A stretch of 64,000 nt of DNA from Chitinophaga sp. SYP-B3965 (GTDB lineage Bacteria; Bacteroidota; Bacteroidia; Chitinophagales; Chitinophagaceae): contig NZ_WJFD01000008.1 in NCBI RefSeq assembly GCF_009647655.1, positions 1 through 64,000 of the forward strand, in the 5' to 3' direction. Under the pieces are notes generated by a model. That model saw nothing but the letters and a program-made list of their open reading frames with translations, searched no databases and had not been told where the DNA came from. Shown in pieces: positions 1 through 9,466 of this stretch (position 1 is the first letter of the stretch; each line of letters opens with the position of its first letter). A program made the position numbers and the translations under genes.

Positions 1-171
1 TTGGGGAGTGTTTTTTAGTAGGGACCATACCGCGCAGGAAAGGGCCTTTTTTTTTTGGGGGGGGGGGTAAAAAGGGGGCACTTCCTCTTAAATAAAAAAC
101 ACCCTCTCTGCCGCCAGGGCTCATAAGGGAACTGAGAATTTGTCGCGCAGGAAAGGGCCTTTTCAAATCAT
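1..171. other. Low-quality contig end, no gene
   Basis: This stretch holds no credible gene. It contains a run of T followed by a run of about twelve G near 51-67, unlike anything else in the window. A 20-bp segment beginning CGCGCAGGAA occurs at 31-50 and again, identically, at 144-163. The second copy runs into the normal sequence behind the response regulator gene. The simplest reading is an assembly or sequencing artefact at a contig edge, not biology. Confidence 0.7.
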
Positions 172-804
172 TTACAGCAACTTTTGCTCTGCAGCCATTT
201 TGATCAGGGCGGCGGTGTTGCTTGCATCAAATTTCTGCATCAGGTTGCGGCGGTGGGTTTCTACGGTGAACTGGCTTACGCAGAGTTCATCTGCAATGCT
301 GGCGGATGTTCTGCCGGCGGCGATCATGTTTAATACCTGGATCTCTCTTTTGGTTAGGTGAGGGATGTCTTTTAATTCATTCTGTAAGGGGCGGGTCATG
401 ATGGCAGTTACTTCTGCGCTGAGGGCAATCCTGCCGGCGAGTACATCATGTACACATCTTACCAGTTCTTCCGAAGATGCATTTTTAAGCAGGTAACCGC
501 TGGCGCCATGCTGCAGCATTTGCATGATGATGCTGCGTTCGCTGTGGTTACTGATGATCAGCACTTTTGTATCTGGGGAGAGCTTTTTTATTTCTTTACA
601 TACTTCTACTCCGTTGATGTCTGGCAGTGTGATGTCCAGCAGTACGATGTCTATTCGTTCTGCTTCTTTCAGGAATGAGAGGAAAGCATTTCCTGTTGTG
701 AAGGTACCTGCAATGTGCAGGTCTTCTTCTGCCTGTATTAAAGTAGACAGGCCTTGTACCACAATAGGATGATCATCTACAATAACTAATTTATTCACTG
801 ACAT
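172..804 (-). CDS. NarL/LuxR-type response regulator
   Basis: This 210-residue cytoplasmic DNA-binding regulator has a receiver domain at about residues 3-120, with the acidic pair D10-D11 and phosphoacceptor D57 in the LLDITLPD motif. A LuxR-type helix-turn-helix follows at about 145-205 (LTKREIQVLNMIAAG, then SQFTVETHRRNL). Its start overlaps the end of the upstream kinase gene by 14 bp, so the two are an operon and almost certainly cognate partners. The kinase phosphorylates D57 and the dimer then binds target promoters. The targets cannot be inferred from the sequence. Length and motifs are normal for the family. Confidence 0.93.
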   Translation of the reverse strand: MSVNKLVIVDDHPIVVQGLSTLIQAEEDLHIAGTFTTGNAFLSFLKEAERIDIVLLDITLPDINGVEVCKEIKKLSPDTKVLIISNHSERSIIMQMLQHGASGYLLKNASSEELVRCVHDVLAGRIALSAEVTAIMTRPLQNELKDIPHLTKREIQVLNMIAAGRTSASIADELCVSQFTVETHRRNLMQKFDASNTAALIKMAAEQKLL

Positions 805-2746
805 TTAATTCAATATTAATAGTGGTGCCTTCTCCTGGTACGGAGTCTACTTCAATTTTCCCTTTCAGGAATTCTATGCGGTTGCGGATGTTATCCCAGC
901 CGAGACCTTTTCCGCCAGCGGCTTTTGGATCGAAACCTTTGCCGTTATCTTCAATGGCTAAGTAGAAGATGTTTTCATTCTGGCTGCATTGCAGCATTAT
1001 TTCATTGGCGCCGGAATGTTTGATGGCATTGGCTAACAGCTCCTGAGCAATACGATAAATGATGATCTGCGTTTTCTCCGGCAGGTCCGGTTGTACGCCT
1101 AATGATTGAAAGCGGATGGCTAATCCTGGTGCAAAGTTTAATTCGCACATATCTTTCAACGCTGTTTCCAGGCCGAAGTTGAGCAGGGATTCCGGCATCA
1201 TGTTTCTGGCTATCCTTCTTAGTTCGCTTACGGAATTATCCAGTTGGTGAATGATCTGGAATAACTTTTCATCCTGTGTGGTATTAGCTGTTCCAGAGAG
1301 GTTCATTTTTACGCCGGCCAGCATGCCCCCTAAGCCATCATGGAGGTCGCGTGCCAGTCTTCTGCGTTCACTTTCTTCACCATCCAGCATGGCTTTGGCT
1401 ACGTCCAGTTGCTTTTGTTGTTCGATCTCCTGTAGCTTCCTTGCGGCTAGTTTTTTCTGGCTCCTGTAATATAAGAGGGCGAATATGATCACTACCAGTA
1501 AGAAGATGCAGGCTGTTGCGAGTAAAGTGGTGAGGAGCCAGGCGTTTTTGGAAGATAATGCCGCCTGTTCATTTTTAGCTTTTAATGCCATGATCTCCTT
1601 TTGGCTTTCTGCATTCTTATATCTTACTTCTAATGCATTGATGTCTTTTTTCAGTCGTGTTTGATGCAGGCTGTCGTTTAGCTCGCTGTGCTTTTTCAAC
1701 CAGATATGTGCCTGCTGGAAATTATTGAGGCCTGCGTTGGATGCGGCAAGGCCTCCGTATATTTTTAAGCGGTTGAGGTTAGTTTCCATCAGGCTTTCAT
1801 CCTTAGATAGCCGTGATAATAACTCTTTTGCTTTTGCAAAACTCTTCTGTTCTATGAGGGTTTCTGTCTTCAGGAGTTCCAGTTCATCTATCCTGTATTT
1901 TCCGTTCACTCCGGCTGCGGATGTTATGCCTTTATCATAACTGATCAATGCGGAATCGTATTGTTTCATTTTATGATGATAAAGTCCTTCTACGAGGTAA
2001 TATCCTGCATAGAGCTCTGTTTCCGGATAAGGAGCCAGAAGTACAGCCATAGTATCCAGGATGATCTTTGCTTCTTCGTATTTTCCCAGGTTGATCTTGT
2101 TCTCTCCTGCTCTGTAATAGGCTATTAATAACCGGCTGTGTTCTTTAGATGCTGATTTTAGTATGGCGATGGCATCATTAAAATATTCTTCTGCTTTATC
2201 ATACTGCTCTGTGTTGGTAAATGCCAGGGCCACATTGGTATACTCAGAACCGAGGAGCACACTGTCTCCGGACAACTTAGCGAGGGGGATGGCTTTGTTC
2301 AGTACGATGTCTACAAATGTGGCATCATCATCTTTTACCTGTTGCAGCACGGCATAATTCTGCCAGGCGTTGGAGCGGACAAGATACCCATTCTTAGACG
2401 TGTCTTTTTGCAGGATGGAATCTACTTTCAGGTAAGCTACCTCACTTCTGCTTATGTCCTTATTGAAATAGAGATATCCTTCATGGGCATAAGATTGGGC
2501 CAGCATGAGGGGATATTTCTGTCCATAGCGGCGGCCTTCCATGAGGTGATGATCGGCTTTTGCACTGTCGTCCAAATTGCAATAGAGCAGGATGAAATTG
2601 AGCTTGGCCTTTATGCTGTCATTTGTTTCCTTTTGCAGTACCTGTGTTACGCTGTCTGCATACCCCTTTTTGAGTAAAGGCAACTGCGCATGGCATAACG
2701 GGGCCAGGCATATGAAAACACAAAATATCAGTAGGAAGCGGGTCAT
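791..2746 (-). CDS. Histidine kinase with periplasmic TPR domain
   Basis: The 651-residue sensor kinase begins with a signal peptide (about 1-20), followed by a long helical region with TPR-like repeats (about 50-380) predicted to lie in the periplasm. A single membrane helix follows near residues 400-425, then a coiled coil and a HisKA_3 dimerisation domain with His469 in the RDLHDGLGG motif. The HATPase domain has its N-box near Asn573 and a DNGKGF G-box. HisKA_3 kinases pair with LuxR-type regulators, which matches the overlapping gene downstream. Ligand unknown; TPR sensors of this layout are common in Bacteroidota. Confidence 0.92.
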   Translation of the reverse strand: MTRFLLIFCVFICLAPLCHAQLPLLKKGYADSVTQVLQKETNDSIKAKLNFILLYCNLDDSAKADHHLMEGRRYGQKYPLMLAQSYAHEGYLYFNKDISRSEVAYLKVDSILQKDTSKNGYLVRSNAWQNYAVLQQVKDDDATFVDIVLNKAIPLAKLSGDSVLLGSEYTNVALAFTNTEQYDKAEEYFNDAIAILKSASKEHSRLLIAYYRAGENKINLGKYEEAKIILDTMAVLLAPYPETELYAGYYLVEGLYHHKMKQYDSALISYDKGITSAAGVNGKYRIDELELLKTETLIEQKSFAKAKELLSRLSKDESLMETNLNRLKIYGGLAASNAGLNNFQQAHIWLKKHSELNDSLHQTRLKKDINALEVRYKNAESQKEIMALKAKNEQAALSSKNAWLLTTLLATACIFLLVVIIFALLYYRSQKKLAARKLQEIEQQKQLDVAKAMLDGEESERRRLARDLHDGLGGMLAGVKMNLSGTANTTQDEKLFQIIHQLDNSVSELRRIARNMMPESLLNFGLETALKDMCELNFAPGLAIRFQSLGVQPDLPEKTQIIIYRIAQELLANAIKHSGANEIMLQCSQNENIFYLAIEDNGKGFDPKAAGGKGLGWDNIRNRIEFLKGKIEVDSVPGEGTTINIELNVSE

Positions 2747-2834
2747 AAAAACAAGGTACTTAACAATTGATAATTAAGCGAATAAAGTAAAAATATACCG
2801 AAAAACCAGTAGAAATAAATACCCGTTATCAGGA

Positions 2835-2866
2835 TTGACTGGCAGGCACAAGTGGCGGTAACTTTA
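2835..2866 (+). promoter_or_regulatory. Candidate promoter for the 2918 lipoprotein
   Basis: A TTG at 2835-2837 is followed after 21 bases by TAACTTTA at 2859-2866. This is one base off the Bacteroidota -7 consensus TAnnTTTG and at the expected distance from a -33 TTG. It leaves a leader of about 45 nt before the lipoprotein ATG. It is a pattern match only. Confidence 0.45.
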
Positions 2867-2917
2867 CACCGCAGAGAAATAAAAAACTGAATCACCATTT
2901 AACTTAAATCATCGATC

Positions 2918-3310
2918 ATGAAATTTTCATTGAAACTATTGTTATTCCCCGCCTTGTTATGCATGTTAGTTTTTGCAGGATGTTCAGGAAAAGGGGATAA
3001 CCCAACTCCTACCGGTCACAGGATCAAATACAAAGCAGAAGTTTCTTCCGGCTCCGTTATTAACCTGGTGATGTATATAGCTGCCAGTGGTGAAAACACA
3101 ACGATCTCCAACCTCTCTGTTGGTACATGGGAAAGTGCAGAGTTTGATCTGCCGGCCAGTACGAGAGCTGTTTCCTTTGGAGCAACAGGAACAGCAGGCA
3201 GCGCCAACGCCACTATCAAAGTACAGATCTTTGTAGATGGAGTAATGAAAAAAGAGAGCACTGCCACAGGTGCTGCTTCGTTTGGTGCAAACACCACTTT
3301 CTTCTTCTAA
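2918..3310 (+). CDS. Small lipoprotein, unknown function
   Basis: This is a 130-residue protein with a lipoprotein signal peptide; the lipobox VFAGC puts the acylated Cys near residue 21. The rest is a beta-rich domain (YKAEVSSGSVINLVMYIA, then ATIKVQIFVDGVMKKES). The pattern of hydrophobic strands and the VFVDG-like motif vaguely recall MmpS-type small beta sandwiches, but this is not a firm family call. It is divergent from the two-component operon, has its own promoter candidate and is closed by a strong terminator, so it is a single-gene transcript. Confidence 0.8.
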   Translation: MKFSLKLLLFPALLCMLVFAGCSGKGDNPTPTGHRIKYKAEVSSGSVINLVMYIAASGENTTISNLSVGTWESAEFDLPASTRAVSFGATGTAGSANATIKVQIFVDGVMKKESTATGAASFGANTTFFF

Positions 3311-3327
3311 AGTTTTCCTACAACCCC

Positions 3328-3369
3328 ATCGGCTCCTTTTGCGTTCTGTGAAAGGAGTCGATTTTTTTT
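3328..3369 (+). terminator. Rho-independent terminator after the lipoprotein gene
   Basis: A 12-bp stem (3328-3339 with 3351-3362, one G-T pair, loop around GCGTTCTGTG) is followed at once by eight T. It lies 18 bp after the lipoprotein stop codon. Confidence 0.88.
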
Positions 3370-3737
3370 GATGTTATATTGCCTTTTGTTGAAGCGATGC
3401 CTGGACGAACAAATATCAAACACGTATCGAACCCGTATCGAACAAAGCCTTTTGGTAAAATAATATTACAGTATATGGTGCCACATGTTTTTCTGTTCTG
3501 TAGCATTCGGATACACAAATGGCTACAAATTATATATATCCTTATATCTTCTGCATTCAAATATTTTATTCTAAATTAGCATAGGCAAATTTTAGCCTCA
3601 TTCTCTCTAAGCAATCGAATTCATATCCTATCCAATTTTGCAGTAAAAGCGTGCTTATGCGCTTACCCTGTTTATTCCTTTGTGCAAAACGGTAAACCTG
3701 TTGTCTGGCCCCCCAGTCTACACAAGCAGTACATATC
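3370..3737. other. Intergenic region upstream of the adhesin
   Basis: About 370 bases without a credible gene. It contains three tandem copies of an 11-bp unit at 3413-3445 (listed separately). The rest is AT-rich. No clear TAnnTTTG box was found at a convincing distance from the adhesin start. Confidence 0.6.
3413..3445. repeat. Tandem 11-bp intergenic repeat (GTATCGAACAC-like)
   Basis: Three 11-bp units follow directly: ATATCAAACAC, GTATCGAACCC and GTATCGAACAA. The same unit, GTATCGAACAC, occurs with a partial second copy at 33934-33948, also just downstream of a gene. It may be a dispersed intergenic repeat family of this genome. Confidence 0.6.
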
Positions 3738-6700
3738 ATGCATGTATCCCTGCGCGTATTTGTCTACTCCGCACTAATGTTTTGCTGTGCCCTAAAAGTT
3801 CATGCAGAGGGCAGCAAGGAATTAACCGCTAACGGAGGCTCGCGTGCTTTCTGGCGAAGCAGTACTGTTGTTACTGATCAGTTTCCCTTCCCCTATCTTG
3901 GTATTATAAAAGTGTATGCCAATGTGGGTGAAAGTATCTACATGGGTTCCAGTGCGCAGGGCATTGGGGTTGGAACTATTACCTGGCGTGCACCTGATGG
4001 AACTACCGGTACTTCCGGCAACAGCACTACCATCGGTAGAATTCAGGACAGAAACGAAGAAACCCTCGGGCCCCGTTTAACTACCAATGGTGTGGACCCT
4101 GGCTACAATCCTTACATTGTTACGGTGGGAGCAGGCCAGGCAGGGGTTTGGGTGTTGACCTTTAATCCTACTAATCCTGCAGTGGCAGGCGGTACAGCGC
4201 CTATTGTTCCCGCAAATAATCCATGGACACAGAATCCCAACAGCTGGTATATTGCTGCATTTGATGTGAGTGTGCGGAACGCTGCCAACACTGCGTTCCT
4301 GAGCGGCAGGGCTTTTATGAATATGTTTGCCGCGATCACTTCCAGTGTAGGCGCTACGTTTGGTTCTTTCAACGGCATCTTTAATATCCTCACGCGGGAT
4401 GGTTATCAATATACGGTGAATGCAAATGGCATGCAGGGTGTTGCTTTTGATTTCTTTGTGAATAACAAAGGATTCAGAAATGCAAGCGGCGATGCTTCTT
4501 ATCTGAGTATTGCCGGTATTGGTACTACGGCAGGAACTATTCCTGTACACAATCCTACGCTGGCGGATGATGCTACCAACGTAACGTATAAATTATTCTT
4601 ATCTGCTCCGAATACAGATCTTCCTGTTTCCGCGGCTACAGCTGACGGGCCCACCTGGTTGCTCACTACTCCTATTGTTCCAACGTTGAGCAATTTTGTT
4701 TTTACGGGAACAGAAGGTACTCCCAATCAATCGGGGGCGGCTCCATTAGGGGGTAGTTTTTCTTTTACTTCTACGGCGGCGGGTTCTTACAGGATCAGCT
4801 TAGATGTGAATCAGAATGGGATCTTCACAGATGTGAGTGATCGTTTACTGACAGGCTTTGCAGTGATCGGCAATAATATAGTGGCATGGGATGCATTGGA
4901 TGGCGAAGGGAATCCTGTACCTGGTGGTACCACTTTCCTGCCGGGTAGTATTCGTATTGAACTCTTTAGCGGAGAGGTGCATTTTCCTTTATTGGATGTA
5001 GAGCGAAATCCTACAGGGATCATCGTTACACGGATCAATGGTTTGAATGCGCCGGATAATGTTTTATTCTGGGATGATCATAATATACCTGACATCGGGA
5101 CGCCCTCTGTCCCCAAACGTAATCTGGATGGGCAAAGCAGCGCTACCAACGGACATAACTGGAGTTTGAATTTCGGGAATGATAACGGGATGGACAGCTG
5201 GAGTTATATCAGCAGTGCGCCTTTGTTGAATACGGTGAATCTTGTGGTGGGGCAGGCGGACCTTCAAGTGGTTCGTATTACACCATCTGCTGCAACTTTC
5301 TGTGATGGCGCTACGGCAAGTTATGAAGTGGAAGTGCGGAATAATGGGCCGAGTGCTGTTACGAATGCGCCATTTAACTTCCGTTGGCCTTTTAATCTTA
5401 CAGGTGTGAATGTAACTTTTTCTGTTACTACCGGTACGGTTACACTGAGTGGTGTGAATAATACACCGGGGGTATATCATGCTGATCTGACGATGAGTAA
5501 TGGTGGTACTATTGTGTTTACGATAACGGGGACTGTTTCCTCCGGGAGTATTGCCACCTCAGCAGATATTATGCGAACAGCGGATGTAACAGACCCTGAT
5601 GCTACGAATCCTGATATCCCTATACCTGTTGATGCTTTGGCGGAATGTAATGCGGGGCCTTCTGGTGTTGGCTGTAATAATATTGTTTCCAACACTGTTG
5701 TAGTTGGAAGCGCTGTTACTAATAATACCGTCAGTGCGGCGCAGCAAATTTGTCCTGGTGCTGTGCCGGCTGCATTGACGGGAAGTGTTCCTGCTGGGGG
5801 AACAGGGACGTTTACGTATCTCTGGGAATCCAGTACAACCAATAACATTGTAGGATTTGCTGCGGCGGCGGGTGTTAATAACGGACAGGGTTATGCACCT
5901 GCTGCTTTAAGCAGTACTACATGGTTTAGGCGGGTGGTGAATTCTGGATGTTCTTCAACGAGTGTTGCTGTTGAGATAACGGTTACGCCTCCTCCTGCTG
6001 CGCCTGTTGTTACTCCTACTCAACCAACTTGTGCTGTGGCGACTGGGACTATTACTGTGACGCCTGTGGCTGGGTTGACTTATTCTATTAATGGGGTGGA
6101 TTATAGTGCCGGGCCTTTTGTGGTTACTCCCGGCACATATCAGGTGACAGCGAGGAATGTGGCTGGTTGTACTTCTCCGGCTACGCAGGTGATCATCAAT
6201 GCACAACCTGTAACTCCTGCTGTACCAGTGGCTACTCCTACGCAACCAACTTGTGCTGTGGCAACTGGAACTATTACGGTGACTCCTGTGGTTGGGTTGA
6301 CGTATTCTATTAATGGAGCCGATTATTCTGCTTCTGGTACGTTTACGAATGTTGCTGCCGGGACATATCAGGTGACGGCGAGGAATGTTGATGGTTGTAC
6401 GTCTACAGCTACACAAGTTGTAATTAATGCACAACCAGTAACTCCTGCGGCACCGGTTGCTACTCCTACTCAACCAACTTGTGCTGTGGCGACTGGGACT
6501 ATTACGGTGACTCCTATGGCTGGGTTAACGTATTCTATTAATGGAACGGATTATGGGGCTTCTGGTACGTTTACGAATGTTGCTGCCGGGACATATCAGG
6601 TGACGGCGAGGAATGTTGATGGTTGTACGTCTACAGCTACACAAGTTGTAATTAATGCACAACCAGTAACTCCTGCTGCGCCAGTTGCTACTCCTACGCA

Positions 6701-8438
6701 ACCAACTTGTGCGGTGGCGACGGGGACAATTACTGTGACTCCTGTGGCTGGGTTAACGTATTCTATTAATGGAACGGATTATTCTGCGGGGCCATTTATT
6801 GTAACACCTGGGACTTATCAGGTAACAGCGAGGAATGCTGATGGTTGTACTTCTACTGCTACGCAAGTTGTAATTAACGCACAACCTTTAACTCCTGCTG
6901 CACCGGTTGCTACTCCTACGCAACCAACTTGTGCTGTTTCTACGGGAACAATTACTGTGACCCCTGTGGCTGGGTTGACATATTCAATCAATGGAACCGA
7001 TTATTCTGCGGGGCCGTTTACTGTAACTCCTGGGACATATCAGGTGACAGCGAGAAATGTTGATGGTTGTACTTCTACAGCTACGCAAGTAATTATCAAT
7101 GCACAACCTGTAACTCCTGTTGTGCCAGTTGCGACTCCAACGCAACCAACTTGTGCTGTGGCTACCGGGACTATTACTGTGACTTCAGTTGCAGGGATAA
7201 CCTATTCTATCAATGGAACGGATTATAGTGCTTCTGGTACGTTTACGAATGTTGCTCCTGGTACTTATCAGGTAACAGCGAGGAACACAGCCGGTTGTAC
7301 TTCTCCATCCACACAAGTAATAATAAACGCACAACCCGCAATACCAGCAGCTCCGGGCGTTGCAAACATTACTTACTGCCAGGGAGATGTTGCTGCTGCA
7401 CTAACTGCTACAGGCACAAACATCAAATGGTATAATGCGGGAACGGGTGGTCCGGCGCTTCCATCTCCTGTTACACCACTTACTACAACAGCTGGTGTTA
7501 CTACCTACTGGGCTTCACAAACAAATGCCGGCGGTTGTGAAAGTCCGCGTGTTTCTTTAACTGTTACGGTATTTGCGAAACCAACATTGCAGGTGACCAG
7601 CAGTACGGTGGATATGCTCGCCGCTGATCCAAGACGTGAACTCACCGGCAATGTTACCGGTGGTACTTTCACCGGAACTGGTGTAGTAGCTGAAGCCGGC
7701 CGATTCTACTTTAATCCTGCTACTGCAGGCGCTGGTACACATACTATCACTTACGCTTATACTAGTGGTGGTAATTGTACAGTGAATACCACATTCACGA
7801 TCACTGTCACTGCTCCGGTAGCAGATGTTGTAGTAACAGTAATTGCAGATAACAAACCGGCAGGCATTGGCGATCCATTTGATTATACGATCACAGCAGG
7901 TAATAACGGACCGGGCACCGCTACAAATGTTGTAGTGACAGATGTACTGCCAGCTACAGTGGAAGTAGTGAGTACAAATGCAACTGCAGGTACTGTAACC
8001 GGTACAAGTACTGTAACCTGGAACATTCCGACGCTGCCCCCTAATACTACCAACACCCTCACGATCACCGTGAAGCCTACGCAATTAGGCGTAGTGCAGA
8101 ATACCGTTACCATTGCCTCCGGCCAAACAGACAATACACCTGCTAATAATACTTCCGTAGTGTCCAAGGAAATTGTGGGATTGAAAATACCCAATGTGAT
8201 CACGCCAAACGGAGATGGATACAATGACCGCTTTGTGATCAAAGGACTGGAACTCTATCCGCAGAACCAATTAACGATCATCAACCGCTGGGGTAATCAT
8301 GTTTATGAAAAACGGAACTACGCTAACGACTGGACGGGCAACGGCCTCGCGGAAGGCACTTATTTCTACATCATCAAGTTAACGGACAGGGAAGGAAAAC
8401 AACATGATCTCAAAGGGTATCTCATGATCAACAGATGA
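3738..8438 (+). CDS. Giant type IX-secreted adhesin with CHU_C domain
   Basis: The 1566-residue protein has a signal peptide (about 1-24), a long N-terminal beta-rich region, a DUF11-like segment near 510-620 and six tandem repeats of 74-76 residues (about 755-1200). An Ig-like segment and a second DUF11-like domain (about 1360-1475) follow. The C-terminal 80 residues are a gliding-motility CHU_C or type B sorting domain (IPNVITPNGDGYNDRF, then WGNHVYE and GTYFYIIKL). Such domains direct export through the type IX system and surface attachment. The next two genes encode a PorP/SprF-like and an OmpA-like protein, as in SprB/SprF modules, so a surface adhesin or gliding role is inferred. Confidence 0.9.
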   Translation: MHVSLRVFVYSALMFCCALKVHAEGSKELTANGGSRAFWRSSTVVTDQFPFPYLGIIKVYANVGESIYMGSSAQGIGVGTITWRAPDGTTGTSGNSTTIGRIQDRNEETLGPRLTTNGVDPGYNPYIVTVGAGQAGVWVLTFNPTNPAVAGGTAPIVPANNPWTQNPNSWYIAAFDVSVRNAANTAFLSGRAFMNMFAAITSSVGATFGSFNGIFNILTRDGYQYTVNANGMQGVAFDFFVNNKGFRNASGDASYLSIAGIGTTAGTIPVHNPTLADDATNVTYKLFLSAPNTDLPVSAATADGPTWLLTTPIVPTLSNFVFTGTEGTPNQSGAAPLGGSFSFTSTAAGSYRISLDVNQNGIFTDVSDRLLTGFAVIGNNIVAWDALDGEGNPVPGGTTFLPGSIRIELFSGEVHFPLLDVERNPTGIIVTRINGLNAPDNVLFWDDHNIPDIGTPSVPKRNLDGQSSATNGHNWSLNFGNDNGMDSWSYISSAPLLNTVNLVVGQADLQVVRITPSAATFCDGATASYEVEVRNNGPSAVTNAPFNFRWPFNLTGVNVTFSVTTGTVTLSGVNNTPGVYHADLTMSNGGTIVFTITGTVSSGSIATSADIMRTADVTDPDATNPDIPIPVDALAECNAGPSGVGCNNIVSNTVVVGSAVTNNTVSAAQQICPGAVPAALTGSVPAGGTGTFTYLWESSTTNNIVGFAAAAGVNNGQGYAPAALSSTTWFRRVVNSGCSSTSVAVEITVTPPPAAPVVTPTQPTCAVATGTITVTPVAGLTYSINGVDYSAGPFVVTPGTYQVTARNVAGCTSPATQVIINAQPVTPAVPVATPTQPTCAVATGTITVTPVVGLTYSINGADYSASGTFTNVAAGTYQVTARNVDGCTSTATQVVINAQPVTPAAPVATPTQPTCAVATGTITVTPMAGLTYSINGTDYGASGTFTNVAAGTYQVTARNVDGCTSTATQVVINAQPVTPAAPVATPTQPTCAVATGTITVTPVAGLTYSINGTDYSAGPFIVTPGTYQVTARNADGCTSTATQVVINAQPLTPAAPVATPTQPTCAVSTGTITVTPVAGLTYSINGTDYSAGPFTVTPGTYQVTARNVDGCTSTATQVIINAQPVTPVVPVATPTQPTCAVATGTITVTSVAGITYSINGTDYSASGTFTNVAPGTYQVTARNTAGCTSPSTQVIINAQPAIPAAPGVANITYCQGDVAAALTATGTNIKWYNAGTGGPALPSPVTPLTTTAGVTTYWASQTNAGGCESPRVSLTVTVFAKPTLQVTSSTVDMLAADPRRELTGNVTGGTFTGTGVVAEAGRFYFNPATAGAGTHTITYAYTSGGNCTVNTTFTITVTAPVADVVVTVIADNKPAGIGDPFDYTITAGNNGPGTATNVVVTDVLPATVEVVSTNATAGTVTGTSTVTWNIPTLPPNTTNTLTITVKPTQLGVVQNTVTIASGQTDNTPANNTSVVSKEIVGLKIPNVITPNGDGYNDRFVIKGLELYPQNQLTIINRWGNHVYEKRNYANDWTGNGLAEGTYFYIIKLTDREGKQHDLKGYLMINR
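6001..7340 (+). repeat. Six tandem 222-228 bp repeats inside the adhesin
   Basis: Units begin near 6001, 6222, 6451, 6679, 6901 and 7121. Each encodes TPTQPTCAVATGTITVTPVAG, then TYSINGTDYSA, GTYQVTARNVDGCTS and QVIINAQPVTPA with few changes. Two Cys per unit (in PTCAV and DGCTS) are kept in all six. Units 2 and 3 share 119 identical bases (6330-6448 and 6558-6676), so the array was expanded or homogenised recently. Two sub-types alternate, one with ASGTFTNVA and one with AGPF(V/I/T)VTP. Confidence 0.95.
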
Positions 8439-8464
8439 TCCCATAACTTATAAAGCAACGCAAC

Positions 8465-9445
8465 ATGAAAGCATATTTTATCACGTTTGCAAGTATCGTA
8501 CTGATCAACCTCTCCGCCCGGGCGCAGCAGGATGCACAGTTCAGTCAGTATATGTTCAACGGCATCTACATCAATCCGGCTTATGCAGGATACCGGGAAC
8601 AACTCAATCTCTCTGCATTCTACCGTAACCAGTGGACAGGACTGGACGGCGCACCACAAACATTCTCTTTTGCAGCAGATGCCACGGCCAATAATGAAAG
8701 AGTAGGCCTGGCACTCCAGCTGATGAGCGACAAGATAGGTGCAGAATCCAACACCATGGCTTATTTAAACTATTCCTACCGCATCCCGATTGGTGATCCT
8801 GATAAAGGAGGGCGCCTGGCATTAGGCATCGGCGCAGGTATTGTGAACTATCAACTGAATGGCAGCAAGCTGGACCCGAACGATGCAGCAGACCCTGTAT
8901 TACTCAACCAGCGCAGATCTATCCTGCTGCCGGATGCAAGGGCAGGGATCTATTATAGCACAGACCGCATCTATGCAGGGCTTTCTGTAGATAACATCCT
9001 CGTACATTATATGCATGAAAATAAAGACCCCGAACATTACTTCCCGGAGAAAAAGATGCACATGTATCTCACCGCAGGCGGACTGGTGCCGCTTTCAGAA
9101 AGCTTCCTGCTGAAACCTTCTTTCATGTGGAAAGAAGATTTTGCAGGGCCCGGGAGTCTTGATCTGAATGCATTCCTCCTGATCGTGGAAAAGATCTGGA
9201 TAGGTGCTTCTTACAGAACGGCCTTTAATGTGATCAAGAAAAAAGACCTGGACCCTGCGTTGAAAAAACCGGCTGCGTTTGTGATGCTGGCGGAGATCTA
9301 TGTTGCGCAGAAATTAAGGATCGGTTATGGCTATGATATCCCGCTAAATCAACTGGGAGATTATAATTATGGTTCGCATGAAATATCGCTTGGTTATTTC
9401 TTTACCCCCCGGAAAGCAAGGATGCTTACACCCCGGTACTTCTGA
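8465..9445 (+). CDS. PorP/SprF family type IX membrane protein
   Basis: The 326-residue protein has a signal peptide (about 1-20, ending ARAQQ) followed by the family hallmark QDAQFSQYMFNGIYINPAYAGYRE and alternating strands of an outer-membrane beta barrel, ending LGYFFTPRK. PorP/SprF-like proteins sit in the outer membrane and are needed for secretion or anchoring of proteins with type B CHU_C domains. It lies 26 bp after the adhesin stop and 21 bp before the OmpA-like gene, so the three form an operon and this is presumably the adhesin's dedicated partner. Confidence 0.93.
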   Translation: MKAYFITFASIVLINLSARAQQDAQFSQYMFNGIYINPAYAGYREQLNLSAFYRNQWTGLDGAPQTFSFAADATANNERVGLALQLMSDKIGAESNTMAYLNYSYRIPIGDPDKGGRLALGIGAGIVNYQLNGSKLDPNDAADPVLLNQRRSILLPDARAGIYYSTDRIYAGLSVDNILVHYMHENKDPEHYFPEKKMHMYLTAGGLVPLSESFLLKPSFMWKEDFAGPGSLDLNAFLLIVEKIWIGASYRTAFNVIKKKDLDPALKKPAAFVMLAEIYVAQKLRIGYGYDIPLNQLGDYNYGSHEISLGYFFTPRKARMLTPRYF

Positions 9446-9466
9446 TTCATCTAAACGGACAAACTC

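Noticed and set aside
3379..3579. Small plus-strand open frame between lipoprotein and adhesin
   Set aside because: It spans the 11-bp repeats and an AT-rich region, has no ribosome-binding or promoter signal and no recognisable protein pattern.
5955..6473. Long open frames on the minus strand across the adhesin repeats
   Set aside because: They are shadows of the repetitive coding sequence; their products are Ser/Arg/His-rich without any domain or start signal.
6001..7340. Possible CRISPR array
   Set aside because: The 222-228 bp repeats lie in frame within one coding gene and have no unique short spacers.
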